Shown piece by piece: positions 38,941 through 47,062 of a stretch of DNA of 64,000 nucleotides. A model generated the notes under the pieces. That model was not told the origin of the DNA, searched no databases, and saw only the letters and a list, made by a program, of their open reading frames with translations. The DNA comes from Polaromonas sp. 39-63-25 (lineage in GTDB: Bacteria; Pseudomonadota; Gammaproteobacteria; Burkholderiales; Burkholderiaceae_C): assembly GCF_002278925.1 (NCBI RefSeq), contig NZ_NCJH01000013.1, positions 1-64,000 of the forward strand. The letters run 5' to 3'. The position numbers were made by a program, and so were the translations under genes. The first letter of the stretch is position 1. The number at the start of each line of letters is the position of its first letter.

Positions 38941-39894
38941 TCAGGTCAGCAGTGCGACGGCGCCTGAAAAAGTGAAAAACGCCAGCACCGTCGACACCAG
39001 AATGATGCGCGCGATGCGCCCGTTGTTGGCGCCGAAACGTTCGGCCAGCAGCGACACGTTGCTGGCGCTTGGCAGGGCGGCCACCAGCACGATCACCGTC
39101 AGGGCAAAAGGCTGCAGCGGCACGCCGAGCTGGATGGCGCCCAGGCCCATCAAGCCGACCAGCAGCGGGTGCAGGATCAGCTTGATCAGCGCCACCGGCA
39201 CATAGTCTCTCAGGGGAATGGTTTCCACGCTGGTCATCTGGGAGCGCGCCAGCACCGCGCCTATGGTGAACAGCGCGACCGGCGAGGCGGCGTCGGCCAG
39301 CAGGACCACCGTCTGCATGACCGGTGCCGGCAGTGCCAGTCCCAAGCCGGACGACACGGCGCCCAGCAGGATCGCCCAGGGCATGGGGTTGAGGGCCACG
39401 CCCTTGAGCGCGTTTTTTGCCGCCACCTCCGCGCCATGGATGTCGGCCGAGTCCAGCCGGGACAGGGCGATACACAGCGAACTCGTCACCAGCAGGTCCA
39501 CCACGATGGTGACGATGGCCGGCCCCGCCGCCTGCGCGCCCAGCAGCGCCACCAGCAGGGGCACGCCCATGAAACCGGTGTTCGGGAAAGCCGCGACCAG
39601 CGCGCCGAAGGACGCATCGTTCCAGCCGATGCGCCGGTTGCGCGTCACGGCAATCGTGAACGCCACCATGATCAGCGCGCACAGCAGGTAGACCGCCACC
39701 AGCCCGCCGTCGAGCAGTTGCGCCACCGGCGTGTTCGCGCCAAAGCGGTACAACATGCAGGGCAGCGCGAAATACAGCACAAAGGTGTTGAGGCCGGGAA
39801 TTGCGGCCTGCGGCAGCAGCCCGCGCCGCGCCGCCAGGTAGCCACACAGCACCAGCGCGAAGAAGGGAAAGGTGACCAGGAGAATGCTTAACAC
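38941..39894 (-). CDS. AEC family transporter (auxin efflux carrier-like)
   Basis: A protein of about 317 residues with roughly ten transmembrane helices and the AEC-family halves separated by a cytoplasmic loop. Segments such as AAFPNTGFMGVPLLVALLG and LPSASNVSLLAERFGAN are typical of bacterial AEC permeases, which often carry malate or other organic acids. I chose the GTG at 39894, because a GACAAT box (39907-39902) ends 7 nt before it; a TTG at 39915 would add seven residues. Confidence 0.85.
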   Translation of the reverse strand: MLSILLVTFPFFALVLCGYLAARRGLLPQAAIPGLNTFVLYFALPCMLYRFGANTPVAQLLDGGLVAVYLLCALIMVAFTIAVTRNRRIGWNDASFGALVAAFPNTGFMGVPLLVALLGAQAAGPAIVTIVVDLLVTSSLCIALSRLDSADIHGAEVAAKNALKGVALNPMPWAILLGAVSSGLGLALPAPVMQTVVLLADAASPVALFTIGAVLARSQMTSVETIPLRDYVPVALIKLILHPLLVGLMGLGAIQLGVPLQPFALTVIVLVAALPSASNVSLLAERFGANNGRIARIILVSTVLAFFTFSGAVALLT

Positions 39895-39901
39895 AGGCCG
39901 T

Positions 39902-39907
39902 ATTGTC
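39902..39907 (-). promoter_or_regulatory. -10-like box close to the AEC transporter start
   Basis: GACAAT on the minus strand ends 7 nt before the GTG at 39894. No Shine-Dalgarno is seen. Confidence 0.4.
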
Positions 39908-40029
39908 ACCGCCAACGGGGCCGCCCCGCTGACTGGCTATGATGGCCCGCTTGCGTCCACCTTTTCAGCCGGCCCCGTGGCGGACGGCTGCACCTGCTTG
40001 GTCCTTCCCTGCCCGCCCCTCTTCACTGC

Positions 40030-42171
40030 ATGTCGTCCACCCCACCCTCCGCATCGCCCCCGGCCCACGGCCTCAACCTCGCCCAGCAGGAAGCCGTCAA
40101 CTACATGCACGGCCCCTGTCTGGTGCTGGCGGGCGCGGGTTCCGGCAAGACACGGGTGATCACGCACAAGATTGGCCGCCTGATCCAGGCCGGCTTGCCG
40201 CCGCAGGAGATTGCGGCCATCACCTTTACCAACAAGGCCGCGGCAGAAATGCGCGAACGCGCCAAAAAGCTGATCGGCCAGCCCGCCCGGGGCGTGCTGA
40301 TCTGCACCTTCCACGCGCTGGGTGTACGCATGTTGCGCCAGGACGGCGAGGTGCTGGGGCTGAAAAAGCAGTTTTCCATCCTGGACAGCGACGACGTGAC
40401 CAGCATCCTCAAGGACGCCGGCGGCAGCACCGACGCCGCCACGGCGCGTCAATGGCAGTGGACCATCAGCGCCTGGAAAAACAGCGGCCTGAACGCGGCC
40501 CAGGCCGAAGCCCAGGCGGCCACCGACGAGGACCGCCTGGTGGCCCGCGTCATGGCGCGTTACGAAGAGCGCCTGACGGCCTACCAGAGCGTGGACTTTG
40601 ACGACCTGATCGGGCTGCCGCTCAAGCTGCTGCGCGAGCATGACGCCGTGCGCGACAAATGGCAGGCCTCGATGGGCCATGTGCTGGTCGATGAATACCA
40701 GGACACCAACGCCACGCAGTACGAGGTGCTCAAGCTGCTGGTTGGCGCGCGCGGCCGCTTCACCGCCGTGGGCGACGACGACCAGTCGATTTATGGCTGG
40801 CGCGGCGCCACGCTGGACAACCTGAAAAAGCTGCCGCTGGACTACCCTCAGCTCAAGGTGGTCAAGCTCGAGCAGAACTACCGCTCCACCAGCGCCATCC
40901 TGCGCGCGGCCAACAACGTGATTGCGCCCAACCCCAAGCTGTTTCCGAAGACGCTGTTCAGCGAACTGGGTGAAGGTGAACCGGTGCGCGTGGTCGATTG
41001 CGACAGCGAGGAGCACGAAGCCGAACGTGTGGTGGCACGCATCCAGAGCCTGCGCGCCGAAGGCACGCTGCAGGCCGTAGGCGGCCAGCACAAGGAGTGG
41101 GGCGACTTCTGCGTGCTGTACCGCGCCAACCACATGGCCAAGCCGTTTGAAAAGGCCTTTCGCAAGGCCAACATTCCCTACAAGGTCTCGGGCGGCCAAA
41201 GCTTTTTCGACCGCGCCGAGATCAAGGACCTGTGCAGCTGGATGGTGCTGATGGTCAACAACGACAACAACGCGGCCTTCATCCGCGCCATCAAGACGCC
41301 CAAGCGCGGCATTGGCCACACCACGCTGGGTGCGCTGAGCACCTTTGCCGAGCAGTACAAGCTGAGCCTGTTCGAGTCGCTGTTCAGCAGCTCCCTGGGG
41401 GCGGTGCTGCCGGCCAAGGCGGTCGGCTCGCTGCATGAATTCGGCCGCTACCTCAACGACCTGGAATACCGCGCCAGACGCACGGTGGGCGCCGAGGATG
41501 CACGCGCTTTCCTCACCACCTGGCTCAAGGAAATCGACTACGAAAAACACATCTACGACAGCGAGGACAGCGAGAAAGTCGCCGCCGCGCGCTGGACCAA
41601 CGTGATGGATTTCTGCGACTGGATGGCGCAGCGTTGCGGCGGGCAGATCGACGACAGCTCCGGCGCGGTGGTGGCTGCCGAAACCAAGACCATGCTGGAG
41701 GTCGTGCAGACGATTGCCCTGCTGTCGACCATCAGCGAACGCGAAGGCGACCAGAACGTGGTGACACTGTCCACGCTGCACGCGGCCAAGGGGCTGGAGT
41801 GGCCGCATGTGGTGCTGGCCGGCGTGAACGAGGGCCTGCTGCCTTTCAAGCTCGATGACGACGACGGCACAGATGCGGCCAGGACCGAGAACATCGCGCA
41901 GCGCCTCGAGGAAGAGCGCCGCCTGATGTACGTGGGCATCACCCGGGCCCAGTACACGCTGGCGGTCAACTGGCTGCGCCGGCGCAAAAAAGGACGCGAC
42001 ACCGTCGCCGGCATCCCCAGCCGTTTTATTGCCGAGATGGGTCTGGACAAGGCCACGGTCCGGGAAGACCCGCGTGAAAAAATCAGGGCCCTGCGCGCCG
42101 AATTCGCCAAACGCGCCGCCGACAGCGCCGAAGCGAACCAGCTCGCCGAGGCGGCCCGGGACGCTGGTTAA
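40030..42171 (+). CDS. rep: Rep-type UvrD-family DNA helicase
   Basis: A 713-residue superfamily 1A helicase. The motifs appear in order: Q motif (LNLAQQEAV), Walker A AGAGSGKTRVITHKI near 35, ITFTNKAAAEMRER, Walker B/motif II VDEYQDTN near 220, motif III GDDDQSIYGWRGA, motif IV EQNYRSTSAILRAAN, motif V TLHAAKGLEWPHV and motif VI EERRLMYVGITRAQ. The motif arrangement fits Rep better than UvrD or RecB. A TATGAT box lies at 39938-39943. The downstream gene begins 20 bp after the stop. Confidence 0.9.
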   Translation: MSSTPPSASPPAHGLNLAQQEAVNYMHGPCLVLAGAGSGKTRVITHKIGRLIQAGLPPQEIAAITFTNKAAAEMRERAKKLIGQPARGVLICTFHALGVRMLRQDGEVLGLKKQFSILDSDDVTSILKDAGGSTDAATARQWQWTISAWKNSGLNAAQAEAQAATDEDRLVARVMARYEERLTAYQSVDFDDLIGLPLKLLREHDAVRDKWQASMGHVLVDEYQDTNATQYEVLKLLVGARGRFTAVGDDDQSIYGWRGATLDNLKKLPLDYPQLKVVKLEQNYRSTSAILRAANNVIAPNPKLFPKTLFSELGEGEPVRVVDCDSEEHEAERVVARIQSLRAEGTLQAVGGQHKEWGDFCVLYRANHMAKPFEKAFRKANIPYKVSGGQSFFDRAEIKDLCSWMVLMVNNDNNAAFIRAIKTPKRGIGHTTLGALSTFAEQYKLSLFESLFSSSLGAVLPAKAVGSLHEFGRYLNDLEYRARRTVGAEDARAFLTTWLKEIDYEKHIYDSEDSEKVAAARWTNVMDFCDWMAQRCGGQIDDSSGAVVAAETKTMLEVVQTIALLSTISEREGDQNVVTLSTLHAAKGLEWPHVVLAGVNEGLLPFKLDDDDGTDAARTENIAQRLEEERRLMYVGITRAQYTLAVNWLRRRKKGRDTVAGIPSRFIAEMGLDKATVREDPREKIRALRAEFAKRAADSAEANQLAEAARDAG

Positions 42172-42191
42172 GCCCTTCTATTGCACACCCG

Positions 42192-42731
42192 ATGAAAAAA
42201 TCACCTTCGCTCACATTTGCTCTGTTTTTTATAGCTGTCAGCGCCCTGTCCATGAGGGCCTATGGCCAAAATGATACGCGACAACAGTCTGGACCGGCCA
42301 GTCCGGCGGTTGCGGCCTCCTGCCCACCCGTCCAACAATTCAAGCCCGCGCAAATCCATGGGACATGGCGGGCCCGGTTCACGCCTGCACCGGCGGGTCT
42401 GCCCGCTGACGCCACCCTGCAACTCCAGCGGCACGCCGAATTCAGCGAGAGCGTGGCCGGCTTCGTCAACCGCGAGCTGGCCCCCACAGCCGGCAAACCC
42501 GCCCAGGGCGGCCACGCCGCCAGGGCGCAGCTGGCCGGCGATCTGGAAGACGGGTACCTGACCCTCGACGAGTCCTCCAACGGCATCAGCATCACCGGAG
42601 CCTGGAACGGCAAAATGGTGGAAGGCACATGCGGAAGAAAAATCACGGGTACCTGGAAAGACATGAGCAGCAGCGCGCCGCCCGACGCGCCCGATGTGCC
42701 GTTCACACTGGAAAGGTTGTCCGGATGGTAG
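42192..42731 (+). CDS. Hypothetical secreted protein
   Basis: A 179-residue protein I do not recognise. It has a signal peptide (MKKSPSLTFALFFIAVSALS, cleavage probably near AYGQ). The mature part has a possible lipocalin-like beta pattern: IHGTWRARF, then DATLQLQ, then ITGAWNGKMVEGTCGRKITG, with two Cys. The hydrophobic core of the signal peptide and the following ~8 residues are encoded by a type A repeat. Its stop overlaps the phospholipase A start by 7 bp, so the two genes are coupled. Confidence 0.65.
   Translation: MKKSPSLTFALFFIAVSALSMRAYGQNDTRQQSGPASPAVAASCPPVQQFKPAQIHGTWRARFTPAPAGLPADATLQLQRHAEFSESVAGFVNRELAPTAGKPAQGGHAARAQLAGDLEDGYLTLDESSNGISITGAWNGKMVEGTCGRKITGTWKDMSSSAPPDAPDVPFTLERLSGW
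42224..42275 (+). repeat. Dispersed short repeat (type A), copy in a signal peptide
   Basis: TTTTTTATAGCTGTCAGCGC followed by CCATGAGGGCCTATGGCCAA, read as FFIAVSALSMRAYGQ. This is one of the longest copies. Confidence 0.65.
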
Positions 42732-43939
42732 TCATCATCACACCCGAACGCAGGCGCCTTGCCGCACCGTGGCTGTATGCCGCGCTGCTGGTCGCGGGCG
42801 CGGCGCAGGCCCAGACCGGCAGCACCGGCCCCACCGTGCAGGAGCGCAACAACCGCCAGGGCTGGCAGGCCTGCCACGCCATGAGCGGTGATGCCGCTGC
42901 GCAACTGGCCTGTTTCAAGAACTGGGCAGTCTCGCAATTGCCGGCGGACACGCCGCCGCCCAGCCTGACCACCGCACCGGCCAATGCCGACACCGGGCAA
43001 AAGTCTGCCGAGGTCCTGCTGCTGCCGGCCATGAACACCGAAGCCCCGGATGGCAAGAAAATCGGCTGCCGCAACACCAAGTACTCCGAGTTGTCCCGCT
43101 TCTGGGAGCTGCAGCGCGGCAGCGACTGCGACACCTTCGGCCTGCGCGGCTACCGCCCCATCAGCGTGATGTGGTCGGGATCGAACAGCATCAACAACCA
43201 GCCGAGCTCGGAGGCACCGGGCTACTCGGCGAGCACGCCCTCCAACTACAGACGCAACGAGACCCGGCTTCAGCTGTCAGTCCGCACAAAACTCGCCAAG
43301 GGCATGCTGGCCTCGGGCGGCGACGATGAATCCGGCATCGATTCGCTGTGGTTCGGCTATACGCAGCAAAGCTACTGGCAGCTGTTCAACAGCGCGGCTT
43401 CGCGGCCGTTCCGGACCACCGACCACGAGCCCGAGCTGGTGTACATCTATCCACACCAGATCGATCTGGCCGGCGGCTGGAAGTACCGGCTCAGCGGCCT
43501 CGGCCTGAACCACCAGTCCAACGGCCAGGGTCTGCCGCAGTCACGCAGCTGGAACCGGGTCTACCTGATGGGCGCAGCCGAAAAGGAACTGGGCGGCGAC
43601 AGCCGGCTGGACCTGCAGGCACGCGTCTGGCAACGCGTGCGCGAACGCTCGGGGCAGGACGAAAACCCCGGCATCTCCGACTACATCGGCCGGGCCGAGC
43701 TGGCCGGGCACTGGCAAATCAACCGCACGCACACCCTGGGCCTGACGCTGCGCCATTCGCTCAAATCCGAAGCGCGCGGATCGGCCCGGCTGGAATGGAT
43801 GAAGGCGTCCACCTCGATTGCCGACAGCGCCGCCCTGCGTTACCACGTGCAACTGTTCAGCGGCTACGGCGACAGCCTGGTCGACTACAACCGCCGCCGC
43901 ACGGTGCTCAGCGTCGGGCTGAGCCTGGTGGACTGGTAG
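42725..43939 (+). CDS. pldA: Outer-membrane phospholipase A (PldA/OMPLA)
   Basis: A 404-residue protein with a signal peptide ending near AAQAQ and an OMPLA beta-barrel domain. The catalytic His/Ser are in GLNHQSNGQG near residues 262-264, and the Asn follows in SWNRVYL. The barrel ends in the aromatic SLVDW expected for BAM recognition. An N-terminal ~90-residue extension with paired Cys precedes the barrel. I used the ATG at 42725, which overlaps the upstream stop; the longer frame is a shadow. Confidence 0.9.
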   Translation: MVVIITPERRRLAAPWLYAALLVAGAAQAQTGSTGPTVQERNNRQGWQACHAMSGDAAAQLACFKNWAVSQLPADTPPPSLTTAPANADTGQKSAEVLLLPAMNTEAPDGKKIGCRNTKYSELSRFWELQRGSDCDTFGLRGYRPISVMWSGSNSINNQPSSEAPGYSASTPSNYRRNETRLQLSVRTKLAKGMLASGGDDESGIDSLWFGYTQQSYWQLFNSAASRPFRTTDHEPELVYIYPHQIDLAGGWKYRLSGLGLNHQSNGQGLPQSRSWNRVYLMGAAEKELGGDSRLDLQARVWQRVRERSGQDENPGISDYIGRAELAGHWQINRTHTLGLTLRHSLKSEARGSARLEWMKASTSIADSAALRYHVQLFSGYGDSLVDYNRRRTVLSVGLSLVDW

Positions 43940-44046
43940 CGGGCTGACAGGCGCGCGGGGTGTCGGGCAAGCGCAAGCTGTTTGAACCTGCCGACCTGCC
44001 GGCCTGAGTCGGCACTGCGTCGCACCGGCACGCCGTATCCGCTACA

Positions 44047-44100
44047 GTTTTGATAGCCTCCTGCGCCCGCCAACAAAGGGCCAGTGGCCTGTTTTATATA
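44047..44100 (+). repeat. Dispersed short repeat (type A), intergenic copy
   Basis: GTTTTGATAGCCTCCTGCGC followed by CCGCCAACAAAGGGCC. It lies between pldA and the T6SS operon end. The GGCC-AGT-GGCC hairpin followed by TGTTTTAT could also act as a weak terminator for pldA. Confidence 0.55.
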
Positions 44101-44101
44101 T

Positions 44102-44133
44102 AAAAACCGGGTCCCACCGGAAGCAGATCCCGG
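44102..44133 (-). terminator. Possible terminator of the T6SS operon
   Basis: On the minus strand CCGGG (44133-44129), a 17-nt loop and CCCGG (44111-44107), followed by TTTTT. The stem is short. Confidence 0.4.
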
Positions 44134-44145
44134 GACGCGTTGACA

Positions 44146-45741
44146 TCACTCGATACGCGGTGGGAGCGCTGCCCTGCTCGCTGCCGAAAATTCCGGCAGA
44201 GCCACACCCATCCTCTGCGCCGCAGCGAGAGCCGCCGGCTTCACAGGACGGGGTGGCAAGGGCGGGGCAGCCCGCACCGGCAGCGGCGCAGCAGGACGGG
44301 GCGGCAGGGGCGGCGGCACCACACGCCCGCCCGAGCGCAGCAAAGTGGGCGGCGGCGGGTTGTCACTGCCAAAACCCACAATGCGCGAGCGGTCCACCTG
44401 CGGCAGCGGCGTCTTCGAGGCGTCCGTGGTGACCATGTCGATCATGCCGTCCGTCACATGCTGCTTGAGGTTGCTGGCTTTTTCGCTGGCGCTCATTTTT
44501 TCCCAGGCAGCCAGCTTGATGCCCTTGTGGTTTTGCATGCCTGGAATTTCAAACCGGGAGCCCCGGACAAACTGGCCGGCCTTGGCGATCACGGGTTTGA
44601 CAGCGGCGACCAGGCGGTCTGCATCAACCACGAAGTTGGGCGTGCCGAAGTCGGCGACAGCCATGTTGATGAGTGTGCTGTGATCCTGCACGGCCACGTA
44701 ATAGCAGCCCAGCAGCGGGCAGCTGCGGAACAGGCTCAGGTCCAGCGTGCCCTGGGCCAGCAGCCGGTTGGCCCTCTGGACCTCTTCACAATCCTGCACA
44801 AACTCGACGATGTGCTGGATCGCCTTGGCGATGGTCTCGGCGAGTCCAATCGCCGGGCCGCTGGCCGCGCCCAGGTCCAGCGCGCTGCACAGGGTCTTGG
44901 CGGTGAAGGCCGCGCCTGCAATCGCGGTCGTTGCCATGGTGGAGTTGATTTCCCGATCGATCAGCACCTCGAGCGCCTGAAAAGCAGCCAGCGGGTCGCC
45001 CGCCGCAATCGCGTAGGTGCCGACTTCATGCATTTGCGCGGCCTGCCACTTGCCGTACACGATCTTGCCCACGCCCACCGCCGTGTCGCTCGCCGAGGCA
45101 ATGATGCCCAGCGCAGGGGCCATGCTCTTGGCAAAGTCGGCGACGCTTCCCAGACCCAGTTCGCGCATGATCATCGCGGGGTCCAGGGCGCCGCAAACCG
45201 CCTTGACCATCTCGTCGAATTTTTGTGTGATGGCCGTTCCGGCCACGACGTTGACCCCCTGCGCCGTCCGGGTGCCGGACCGGGTCACATTGATGTCGCG
45301 GATATTGGCAGCCGCGCCCTGGGTTTTGGAGAGCAGGGTTTTGATTTCGCTCGCGTGTTTTTTCTTGTTGAAACTTTTCAGGCTCAGCTCTTTGCCGACG
45401 AACATCTCCTTCAGGGCGAGCTGCTGCAGCGTCACCATTTCGCGCATCGCCAGCAGGTCGGTCTCGGTGAGCCGTCGCTGGTCCACGTTGTTGACTGCCC
45501 GGTGCAGGTTGGTGAGCGCGCCTTTCTTGTTGCGCACGCTTTGGGTCCAGTCCTTGCCGCGGCGGCTGTGGTCGAACCGGTAGTCGTCCAGTGCCTGCTT
45601 GATCCTCTGCCGCGACTGCTCCGACTTGTCGCTGTCGTAGACGAATATCGCGAGGTCGACCGCCTTGAGTTTGTCGCTGCGCGCGTCGGACCACGAGTAG
45701 GTGTCCCGCATCCATGTTTCATGCCAAGGAATTGTTGCCAT
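44146..45741 (-). CDS. Unknown protein with proline-rich tail at the end of the T6SS operon
   Basis: A 531-residue protein I cannot assign to a family. The N-terminal ~160 residues are charged and helical. The middle (about 165-330) has Ala/Gly-rich hydrophobic stretches (APALGIIASASDTAVGVG and TTAIAGAAFTAKTL) that could be amphipathic or membrane-active. The C-terminal ~70 residues are proline-rich with VPPPLPPRP, APPLPPRPVKP and ALPPRIE, which match PxxPxR SH3-ligand patterns. I chose the ATG at 45741 because AAGGGG lies about 10 nt upstream; an ATG at 45801 would add 20 residues. Its place after tssA on the same strand suggests a T6SS cargo or accessory protein. That is inference. Confidence 0.6.
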   Translation of the reverse strand: MATIPWHETWMRDTYSWSDARSDKLKAVDLAIFVYDSDKSEQSRQRIKQALDDYRFDHSRRGKDWTQSVRNKKGALTNLHRAVNNVDQRRLTETDLLAMREMVTLQQLALKEMFVGKELSLKSFNKKKHASEIKTLLSKTQGAAANIRDINVTRSGTRTAQGVNVVAGTAITQKFDEMVKAVCGALDPAMIMRELGLGSVADFAKSMAPALGIIASASDTAVGVGKIVYGKWQAAQMHEVGTYAIAAGDPLAAFQALEVLIDREINSTMATTAIAGAAFTAKTLCSALDLGAASGPAIGLAETIAKAIQHIVEFVQDCEEVQRANRLLAQGTLDLSLFRSCPLLGCYYVAVQDHSTLINMAVADFGTPNFVVDADRLVAAVKPVIAKAGQFVRGSRFEIPGMQNHKGIKLAAWEKMSASEKASNLKQHVTDGMIDMVTTDASKTPLPQVDRSRIVGFGSDNPPPPTLLRSGGRVVPPPLPPRPAAPLPVRAAPPLPPRPVKPAALAAAQRMGVALPEFSAASRAALPPRIE

Positions 45742-45909
45742 ATGACCGGGTTCCCCTTCTGGCCGCCCCAGTTCAAACCATCCCGCCACGGGATGATTCA
45801 CCGAACGACTGAAATTTATCCAGGCAGAGCGCGACGTGGCCCGACCGAGGACGTTTTATAAAAAATCGAGCTCAACTTGCCGGCGCAGACGGGCTGCGCC
45901 CGACTCACC

Positions 45910-47055
45910 TTATTCGCGCGATTCCTTGATGCCGAGCAGCGAAAAATACCGTGCAATATCGCCCTCTTCGCGCACCACTTCCTGCATCAGGTCGGCCAGC
46001 GACATGCGCCCCCAAGAGACGGCACGCTTGACCAGGTACGGGGTCGGACTGTGCGGCTCGGTTTTTTCCAGAAAAGCCGCGACCGCCTCCAGCATGCGGT
46101 AAGCATCCTCGCGGCTCGAAATGGAACCGGAACGCAGCAGCGCCTCGTGTGCAGCGGGAACTGCGTCGGTGTTCGGAGTTGCAGCAGCCATGATGTCGTC
46201 CTGGTTGATGGGGGGAGGCATTGTTTCGTCCTGCGCGGGCGATGCAACCGGTTGCGGCCGCGGGTCGCGCCCGTCGATCAGGCTGTCGACGGCCCGTCCA
46301 AGGCGCCGCAACATGTCGCCGACACGCGCCACACTCGGGGGGTTGGCGCTCATTCTTTCGTCGAGCATTCCGGTCAGGGCATCCCATTTTCCGGTCGCTG
46401 CCTGAATCTGGTCCCTGATGACTGCCAGGGCCAGCAGGTTGTTCCCGCTGGCGGCGGCGTTCATCTCCTCGCGCGTCAAGGCACCGGCACCTGACGGGCC
46501 TGCCGGTTTTTTTGCAACGCCCTTTTGGTTATCCGCAATCAGGGCCTGGTCCCAATCTGCCAGGCTGACCGCTGAGGGCATGCGGTCAGGCAGCTGGAGC
46601 AGGGCGATATGCAGCTTCAGGACCAGCGGCATGTTTTCATTGAGCCAGACAAAGGGTGCCGCGCGGGCATCGTCGTCACCGTCCTCGATCAGGGGATGGG
46701 CCGTGTCCCAAAACCGTTCGACCAACCCCGTCAGCAGGTCCACCGAAGCGTTGAAACCCTCGAGCTGGTGCTGGCGTGTCCAGGACTCGCACAGCCAGGC
46801 CGCCACCTGGAAATCCTTGGAGCGGCTGCCCAGCAGCTCGGTGCACCTGGCCGAGACGGCCTTCCAGTCGGCCTTTTTGAGAGGCCGCTCCCACTCGCCC
46901 ATGGGCAGGCTGGCGTCGTCTTCCTCGCGCGCCTGGCGAATGCCGAGGTACAGCGGGTCATACCGCATGGACGGCCCGGCCGGGTCTGCCCCGGGAACAG
47001 GTGCCAGCAGGGCTTCGATGTCAGGCTGAAAGCCTGCAGATGAATGGTTGGTCAT
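45910..47055 (-). CDS. tssA: Type VI secretion protein TssA
   Basis: A 381-residue TssA. The N-terminal ImpA-type domain (IEALLAPVPGADPAGPSMRYDPLYLGIRQ at the start, with KKADWKAVSARCTELLG near 67) is followed by a central variable helical region and the short conserved C-terminus (EPHSPTPYLVKRAVSWGRMSL). TssA caps or primes the assembling T6SS baseplate and sheath. The ATG at 47055 is 7 bp after the tssM stop. Longer frames upstream are shadows. Confidence 0.92.
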   Translation of the reverse strand: MTNHSSAGFQPDIEALLAPVPGADPAGPSMRYDPLYLGIRQAREEDDASLPMGEWERPLKKADWKAVSARCTELLGSRSKDFQVAAWLCESWTRQHQLEGFNASVDLLTGLVERFWDTAHPLIEDGDDDARAAPFVWLNENMPLVLKLHIALLQLPDRMPSAVSLADWDQALIADNQKGVAKKPAGPSGAGALTREEMNAAASGNNLLALAVIRDQIQAATGKWDALTGMLDERMSANPPSVARVGDMLRRLGRAVDSLIDGRDPRPQPVASPAQDETMPPPINQDDIMAAATPNTDAVPAAHEALLRSGSISSREDAYRMLEAVAAFLEKTEPHSPTPYLVKRAVSWGRMSLADLMQEVVREEGDIARYFSLLGIKESRE

Positions 47056-47062
47056 GCGTGTC

